Positions 59,546 to 64,000 of a stretch of DNA of 64,000 nucleotides are shown piece after piece. A program made the translations under genes and the position numbers. Under the pieces are notes generated by a model. That model was not told where the DNA came from. It saw nothing but the letters and a program-made list of their open reading frames with translations, and made no database searches. The stretch is taken from NCBI GenBank assembly GCA_036557785.1, contig DATBGZ010000088.1:1-64000 (forward strand), given 5' to 3'. Source of the DNA: DATBGZ01 sp036557785. Lineage in GTDB: Bacteria > Actinomycetota > Actinomycetes > Mycobacteriales > Micromonosporaceae. Within the stretch, counting starts at the first letter, position 1, and every line of letters starts with the position of its first letter.

Positions 59546-60502
59546 TCATCGCGGTGCCTCGAGGGACGGGGTCATGCCGCGCCGCATGGCCCAGCGCAGC
59601 GCGATGTCGAGGCCCTCGCTGCGCATGCGCCCTTCCAGCAGCAGCACGACGTCCAAGCAGCCGAGGACCGGGTAGGCCACCGCGTTCACGACCAGCGCCG
59701 CCGCCGCGAGCAGGACTCTGTCCCATGTGGAGGATGGCAGGTCGCCCCAGATCAAGGACACCAGGGCGCGGGTCGCGAGGATCAGCGCGAGGCGCGCCAC
59801 CGTCCAGCTCGACCAGCCGAGAACGCGGATGAAGGCGGCGCGCATCCCGGCCCGGCCCGCCAACCGCAGCGATCGTACGAGCGCTGAGCCCGGTCCACGG
59901 TGCTCGACCACCACCGCCGGCGCGGCGAGTCCGATCAGGCCGTACGGAAGCGGCCACGCGGCGAGCGTGCAGATCCCGGCCACGAAGAAGCCGAGCACCT
60001 GTAGTGGTTCCAGGAGCAGGAACGGCGTGGTCGTGATGGCCGCGACGATGCCGACCGCCACCACGACCACCGCGATCGAACCGCGCCGCAGCGGCCGGCG
60101 CATCGGCGCGAATCGTCCGAGCAGCGCGGGACCGGCCTGCCCCGCGGCGAGCGCGGCCAGGGTCGAGATCACCATGGCCTCGGTCGTGAAGCCCCCGATC
60201 ATGAGGGCAGCGAACTGATTCAGACGACCCGTCGCGGGCAGCATGGAGATGTCCTGGTCGGCGAACGAGCGCAGTGGGAACAGCAGCGCCTGCTCGATGA
60301 CCGCGAGGAGCACCCCCACCCCGACCAGCGGCCAGGCACGCGTCCGCAACAGCGCCACCGCCGCGTCGAGCAACTCACCAAAAGTGAGCGGCCGCAGCGG
60401 TATCGCGCCCTCGGTCGGGCGCAGACGCGACACCGCGCCCTCGGTCGGGCGCAGCCGCGACACCGCGCCCTCGGTCGGGCGCAGACGGGTGAGTTCGGAC
60501 AC
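59546..60502 (-). CDS. Polytopic membrane protein with N-terminal tandem repeat
   Basis: 318 residues, about six to eight membrane helices from residue 50 on; resembles the membrane domain seen with glycerophosphodiester phosphodiesterases, but without a catalytic domain. The first 35 residues are three copies of a ten-residue unit (LRPTEGAVSR), then LRPLTFGELLDAAVALLRTR, which is the usual start of this group. GTG 60502 follows GGGAGG. Probable first gene of the DUF4129/MoxR operon, 58 bp upstream. Confidence 0.83.
   Translation of the reverse strand: MSELTRLRPTEGAVSRLRPTEGAVSRLRPTEGAIPLRPLTFGELLDAAVALLRTRAWPLVGVGVLLAVIEQALLFPLRSFADQDISMLPATGRLNQFAALMIGGFTTEAMVISTLAALAAGQAGPALLGRFAPMRRPLRRGSIAVVVVAVGIVAAITTTPFLLLEPLQVLGFFVAGICTLAAWPLPYGLIGLAAPAVVVEHRGPGSALVRSLRLAGRAGMRAAFIRVLGWSSWTVARLALILATRALVSLIWGDLPSSTWDRVLLAAAALVVNAVAYPVLGCLDVVLLLEGRMRSEGLDIALRWAMRRGMTPSLEAPR
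60405..60494 (-). repeat. In-frame 30-bp tandem repeat, three copies
   Basis: Three 30-bp units starting near 60405, 60435 and 60465, each encoding LRPTEGAVSR-type decapeptides at the N terminus of the membrane protein. Nearly identical units; the last diverges at its end. Confidence 0.88.
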
Positions 60503-60822
60503 ATGGCCTCCCGGCTCGGGATCGGCGTCATCGTGTCATGCGGCGTCGCGCCTCTCGACCCCGGATCGCGGCGGGAGGGGCGTCGATGGCGCTGCGTGGC
60601 GTCGCGAATGGTCAAGTGCCGTGCGGGTCGGGTACTGTCGGCACGGCCCGTCGCGATCGTCGGGCACGGCTGGACGTCGCGCGGCTGCGGCGCGTTTTCC
60701 CGGCCAGGCAAGCCGTCGCCGGAGGATGGAAATATGGGCGGCATGAGCGAGCGCACCCGAGCGTATGAGCATGTCGTCCGGCTTTGTGCCCGGTGCTCGC
60801 CAATGGCGAAGCGAGGACGGGC
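60503..60822. other. 320-bp divergent intergenic region before mtrA
   Basis: Contains a candidate mtrA promoter (60609-60638) and a short ORF coupled to mtrA (60734-60826). A longer reading frame from 60503 exists but has no support before 60734. Confidence 0.5.
60609..60638 (+). promoter_or_regulatory. Candidate mtrA promoter
   Basis: TGGTCA (60609-60614), 18-bp spacer, TACTGT (60633-60638). Fits a housekeeping promoter with a weak -35, giving a leader of about 180 nt. Confidence 0.4.
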
Positions 60823-60826
60823 ATGA
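60734..60826 (+). CDS. Possible 30-aa leader ORF coupled to mtrA
   Basis: ATG 60734 follows GGAGG (60721-60725) by 8 nt and reads 30 codons (starts MGGMSERTRAYEHVV, contains CARCSPMAKRGRA) to a TGA inside the ATGA of mtrA. Spacing and stop-start overlap fit a translated leader peptide that couples mtrA translation. Composition is Arg-rich; no homology known. It could also be a chance frame. Confidence 0.4.
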   Translation: MGGMSERTRAYEHVVRLCARCSPMAKRGRA

Positions 60827-61512
60827 GGGCTCGTGTGCTGGTTGTCGACGACGACCCGGCCCTCGCCGAGATGCTCGGCATCGTCTTGCGCAGCGAAGGC
60901 TTCCTGCCCTCGTTCGTGGCCGACGGCGAGCGCGCCCTCGCCGCGTTCCGTGACGCGCGGCCCGACATCGTGCTGCTCGACCTGATGCTGCCCGGGATGA
61001 GCGGCATCGACGTATGTCGGGCTATCCGGGCGGAGGCCGGTGTGCCGATCGTCATGCTGACGGCGAAGAGCGACACGGTCGACGTCGTGCTCGGGCTCGA
61101 GTCCGGGGCCGACGACTATGTCGTGAAGCCGTTCAAGCCCAAGGAGCTCGTGGCGCGGATGCGGGCCCGGCTTCGCCGGGGCGAGGACGCCGCCCCCGAG
61201 ATGCTCACGATCGGACCGACCGCCAACCAGATCACCATCGATGTGCCGGCGCACACGGTGCTCCGCAACGGCGAGGAGGTCAAGCTCACCCCGCTCGAGT
61301 TCGACCTGCTGGTCGCGCTCGCCCGCAAGCCCAGACAGGTCTTCACCCGCGAGGTGTTGCTGGAGCAGGTCTGGGGCTACCGGCACGCGGCGGACACGCG
61401 CCTGGTCAACGTCCACGTGCAGCGCCTGCGCGCCAAGATCGAACCGGACCCGGAGCGGCCCGAGGTCATCCTCACCGTGCGTGGCGTCGGGTACAAGGCC
61501 GGGACGGCCTGA
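60823..61512 (+). CDS. mtrA: MtrA response regulator
   Basis: 229 residues. OmpR/PhoB-type regulator for cell wall, division and osmotic functions. Receiver domain with D10/D11 pair, phospho-acceptor D53 (LLDLMLPG), T80 and K102 (VVKPFKPKE); winged-helix domain about 135-228 (LTPLEFDLLVALARKP). ATG 60823 overlaps the leader ORF stop and follows GAGGA. Followed 8 bp later by mtrB. Confidence 0.96.
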   Translation: MRARVLVVDDDPALAEMLGIVLRSEGFLPSFVADGERALAAFRDARPDIVLLDLMLPGMSGIDVCRAIRAEAGVPIVMLTAKSDTVDVVLGLESGADDYVVKPFKPKELVARMRARLRRGEDAAPEMLTIGPTANQITIDVPAHTVLRNGEEVKLTPLEFDLLVALARKPRQVFTREVLLEQVWGYRHAADTRLVNVHVQRLRAKIEPDPERPEVILTVRGVGYKAGTA

Positions 61513-61520
61513 CGGCTGCC

Positions 61521-63281
61521 ATGCCGCGCACCGATGGCGCTGGCCCGTCGCCAGCCTCGACCCGCCCAGTCAACCCGGCGGCCATGCTGGCCAGGGTCCA
61601 GCTGACCTGGCGTCGGTCGCTGCAGTTCCGCATGGTCACGATCACGGTGGCCACCGCGGGCATGGTGATGCTCGTCTTCGGGGTTGTGGTGGGATCGCTG
61701 ATCACCAATGGCTTGGTGGCCTCGCAGGAGGCGACCGCGAAGGCCACGGTGGAGAAGGACTCCGACCAGGCGGTGAGCCTCCTGGAGAGCCAGGTATCCG
61801 GCGCCGACGATCCGTTCATCGTCAACAACATCCGCTATGTGGTGAACAAGCTCTCCGCCCAGGACGGCGTGACCCTCTCGATCCTGCCCGAGCCGGTGCC
61901 CGGCAAAGACCCGGTCCTGATCCCCTCCGCGCCGCCCGTGCCGGACGAATTCCGGGCCGCGGTGCGGGAGTTCGGCTTCGCCTCGCAGCGGCTCAACCTG
62001 GATGTCGGCAACGGGACGCAGCTGTACCTCGTCTTCGGCCGGGAACTACAGCCCGGCTGGGGCGCGGTCCAGGCCTTCTACTTCTTCCCGCTCGACGACG
62101 TCGTGGGGCGCACCGGGCTCGTGGCGAACACCATCACGGTCACCGGCGTGGCCCTGGTGCTCGTCGTCGGGCTCGTGGTCTACATCGTGACCCGGCTCGT
62201 GGTCCGCCCGGTGCGCCTCGCGGCGCGGACCGCACAGCGGCTGTCGAATGGCCTGCTCGACCAGCGCATGGAGGTGGCGGGCGAGGATGACCTCGCCGCG
62301 CTCGCGGCCTCGTTCAACCAGATGGCGGAGACGCTGCAACGGCACATCCTGCGCCTGGAGGAGATGTCGCGCCTGCAGCGGCGGTTCACCTCGGACGTCT
62401 CCCACGAGCTGCGTACGCCGCTGACCACGGTCCGGATGGCGGCGGACCTGATCTTCAACTCGCGGGACAGCTTCGACCCGGCGGTCTCGCGCAGCGCGGA
62501 GCTGTTGCAGGCGGAGCTGGACCGGTTCGAGAACCTCCTGACCGAGCTGCTGGAGATCAGCCGGTTCGACGCCGGGTTCGCCGCCCTGGACGCGGAGCCG
62601 ACCAACCTCACCCCGCTGCTGTCCCGCGTCGTCGAGCGGCTGGAGCCGGTCGCGGATCGCGCGGGTGTGCAGATCCACCTGGACCTGCCGGGCGAGCCGG
62701 TTGTCGCCGAGGTCGACGTGCGGCGCGTGGAGCGGATCCTGCGCAACCTGATCGGAAACGCGATCGAGTACGGCGATGGCAAGCCGGTCAAGGTTCGGCT
62801 CGCGTCCCGCGAGGGCGCCGTCGCCGTCACGGTCCGCGACTATGGCGTCGGGCTGCGGCCGGGCGAGGAGAAGCTGGTCTTCAACCGGTTCTGGCGAGCC
62901 GACCCGTCCAGGGCCCGGCAGACCGGGGGCACCGGCCTCGGACTCTCGATCAGCGCCGAGGACGCTCGCCTGCACGGTGGGTGGCTCGAGGCGTGGGGCG
63001 CGGCCGGACAGGGTGCCCAGTTCCGGCTCACCCTGCCACTGCGCGCCGGCAAGCGGCTCGTCTCGTCCCCGCTGCGCCTCGTGCCGACAGACTTCCGGCC
63101 ACCCCGGGAGACAGCGCCCGAGCCGGCGTTCGGCGGCACCGATGAGCGGGCGGCTGCGGGCGCCGCGGCTCCCGCCCGGCGCGATGCCGCACCGGCGGCG
63201 AGGGTTCCCGCCGTGCGACCAACGAGCCGGCCGAGCAGCGGCGTCACGGAACCCGCGTCGTCCGAGGGGGGCCGGGCGTGA
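61521..63281 (+). CDS. mtrB: MtrB sensor histidine kinase
   Basis: 586 residues. Two membrane helices (about 38-60 and 205-230) around a sensor domain, HAMP (about 232-285), H-box FTSDVSHELRTPLTTVRM with H295, then N, G1 and G2 boxes (LIGNAIEYG, GGTGLGLSIS). The ~85-residue C-terminal tail is Ala/Pro/Arg-rich and variable. Phosphorylates MtrA. ATG 61521 is preferred; the long upstream frame is a shadow of mtrA. GTGA overlap with lpqB. Confidence 0.96.
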   Translation: MPRTDGAGPSPASTRPVNPAAMLARVQLTWRRSLQFRMVTITVATAGMVMLVFGVVVGSLITNGLVASQEATAKATVEKDSDQAVSLLESQVSGADDPFIVNNIRYVVNKLSAQDGVTLSILPEPVPGKDPVLIPSAPPVPDEFRAAVREFGFASQRLNLDVGNGTQLYLVFGRELQPGWGAVQAFYFFPLDDVVGRTGLVANTITVTGVALVLVVGLVVYIVTRLVVRPVRLAARTAQRLSNGLLDQRMEVAGEDDLAALAASFNQMAETLQRHILRLEEMSRLQRRFTSDVSHELRTPLTTVRMAADLIFNSRDSFDPAVSRSAELLQAELDRFENLLTELLEISRFDAGFAALDAEPTNLTPLLSRVVERLEPVADRAGVQIHLDLPGEPVVAEVDVRRVERILRNLIGNAIEYGDGKPVKVRLASREGAVAVTVRDYGVGLRPGEEKLVFNRFWRADPSRARQTGGTGLGLSISAEDARLHGGWLEAWGAAGQGAQFRLTLPLRAGKRLVSSPLRLVPTDFRPPRETAPEPAFGGTDERAAAGAAAPARRDAAPAARVPAVRPTSRPSSGVTEPASSEGGRA

Positions 63282-64000
63282 GACGCAACCACGGAGGACT
63301 GGTCGCGCTCATGGTGGTGCTCGCCGTCGCGCTCGCCGGGTGCGGGGTCGGCGCGACCGACCAGCCGGTCGACGAGGGCGACGCGCTGACGGCCGGACCG
63401 TCGGTTGCTGACGTGGTCAAACACCAGCCCACGCCGGAGCAGGCGACAACCCCCGGCGACCTGGTGAAGTACTTCCTGGAGGCGGCCGCGGGCGGGGTCG
63501 GGGCGAACGACCGGGTCAAGTCGTTCCTCACGCCCAATGCCGTGGGCACCTGGGGGGACCCGGTCGCGCCGGACAACCCACCGCTGACGGTGGTGCGCAT
63601 CGTGGATGGTCCGACCGTGGAGGCCTCCGTCGGCGACCCACCGCGTACGCCGGTCACGATCAAGTACCAGGAGATCGGCACACTGAGCGACCAGGGCCGG
63701 GTCGACGACCTCGCACCCGTCACCACCAGAACGCTGACCTTCAATGTCGTGCAGGACGAGAACGGTAGCGGCTACCTGCGCATCGACAAGATCGTCGGCT
63801 GGCCGAACCAGCAACTCCTGCTCAGCGACGACGGTCTGCGCGAGTACTACGACCTGCAGCCGATCTACTTCTGGGACACGGCGTACAACCTGCTCGTGCC
63901 GGACCTGCGGTACGTCCCACTGACCCTCAACACCGTCCAGCGCGCCACCAAGATCCTCCAGTGGCTCGTCGCGGGGCCGTCGCCGTGGCTGGCCGGGGCC
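63278..64000 (+). CDS. lpqB: LpqB lipoprotein, 3' end cut by window edge
   Basis: 241 codons seen. Signal peptide with lipobox LAGC (Cys22). Sequence after it (QLYF-like EYYDLQPIYFWDTAYNLLVP, TKILQWLVAGPSPWL) enters the GerMN domain typical of LpqB, which modulates MtrB. GTG 63278 overlaps the mtrB TGA. Full proteins are about 580-600 residues, so more than half is missing here. Confidence 0.92.
   Translation, partial: MRRNHGGLVALMVVLAVALAGCGVGATDQPVDEGDALTAGPSVADVVKHQPTPEQATTPGDLVKYFLEAAAGGVGANDRVKSFLTPNAVGTWGDPVAPDNPPLTVVRIVDGPTVEASVGDPPRTPVTIKYQEIGTLSDQGRVDDLAPVTTRTLTFNVVQDENGSGYLRIDKIVGWPNQQLLLSDDGLREYYDLQPIYFWDTAYNLLVPDLRYVPLTLNTVQRATKILQWLVAGPSPWLAGA

Overview
The window is 64 kb of very GC-rich DNA (third codon positions almost all G or C, many GTG starts) from an actinomycete. 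Coenzyme F420 biosynthesis (fbiA, fbiB, fbiC), a WhiB regulator, the MtrA-MtrB-LpqB envelope module, efeUOB with a DtxR/IdeR-type iron box, and many genes that look leaderless all fit. The gene content and order are most like Micromonosporales and related orders, but no rRNA or other phylogenetic marker is present, so the assignment is an inference. No tRNA, rRNA, phage, transposase or CRISPR array was seen.

Layout. 1-1250: C-terminally cut UDP-glucose dehydrogenase. 1435-9593: acyl-CoA dehydrogenase, then a tight run of two ABC half-exporters, an MMPL-type exporter and a methyltransferase. 9644-16504: an unknown protein, a GH3 beta-glucosidase, acetoacetyl-CoA synthetase and two small unknowns. 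16779-23840: first polyamine module (aldehyde dehydrogenase, PotA-D-B-C importer, FAD amine oxidase). 23828-34872: conserved actinobacterial core (TIGR03089 protein, glycosyltransferase, mannose-1-phosphate guanylyltransferase, fbiB-fbiA, fbiC, whiB, metallopeptidase-like protein, DUF3499 protein). 34892-42376: second polyamine/GABA module (second FAD amine oxidase, putrescine-type aminotransferase, Lrp regulator, saccharopine-dehydrogenase-like protein, GABA aminotransferase, second aldehyde dehydrogenase). 42597-49422: mannose and sugar-phosphate genes (phosphomannomutase, Trm112-like protein, SIS isomerase), a cation efflux protein, an unrecognised cupin protein and ahcY behind a structured leader. 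49588-52975: efeUOB iron uptake. 52948-64000: RDD protein, SpoIIM-like protein, DUF58-MoxR-DUF4350-DUF4129 operon, a membrane protein, then mtrA-mtrB-lpqB running off the end.

How it fits together. The two polyamine modules make up a nearly complete route: import by PotABCD, deamination by SpuC-type transaminase or FAD oxidase, oxidation of 4-aminobutanal by the two aldehyde dehydrogenases, and removal of GABA by GabT. Both aldehyde dehydrogenase promoters carry paired GGAATC boxes, and the Lrp gene diverges from the saccharopine-dehydrogenase-like gene through overlapping -35 elements. The mannose genes supply GDP-mannose for envelope glycans. The MtrAB-LpqB and MoxR/DUF58 blocks concern the cell envelope.

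Most unusual observations: a 100-nt leader upstream of ahcY with a very stable hairpin and a mutually exclusive 8-bp alternative helix (candidate unrecognised riboswitch or attenuator); an aldehyde dehydrogenase whose best start is CTG; a 13-mer palindrome present four times where chance predicts almost none; short in-frame tandem repeats inside FbiA, acetoacetyl-CoA synthetase and a membrane protein; and a 30-codon ORF stop-start coupled to mtrA.
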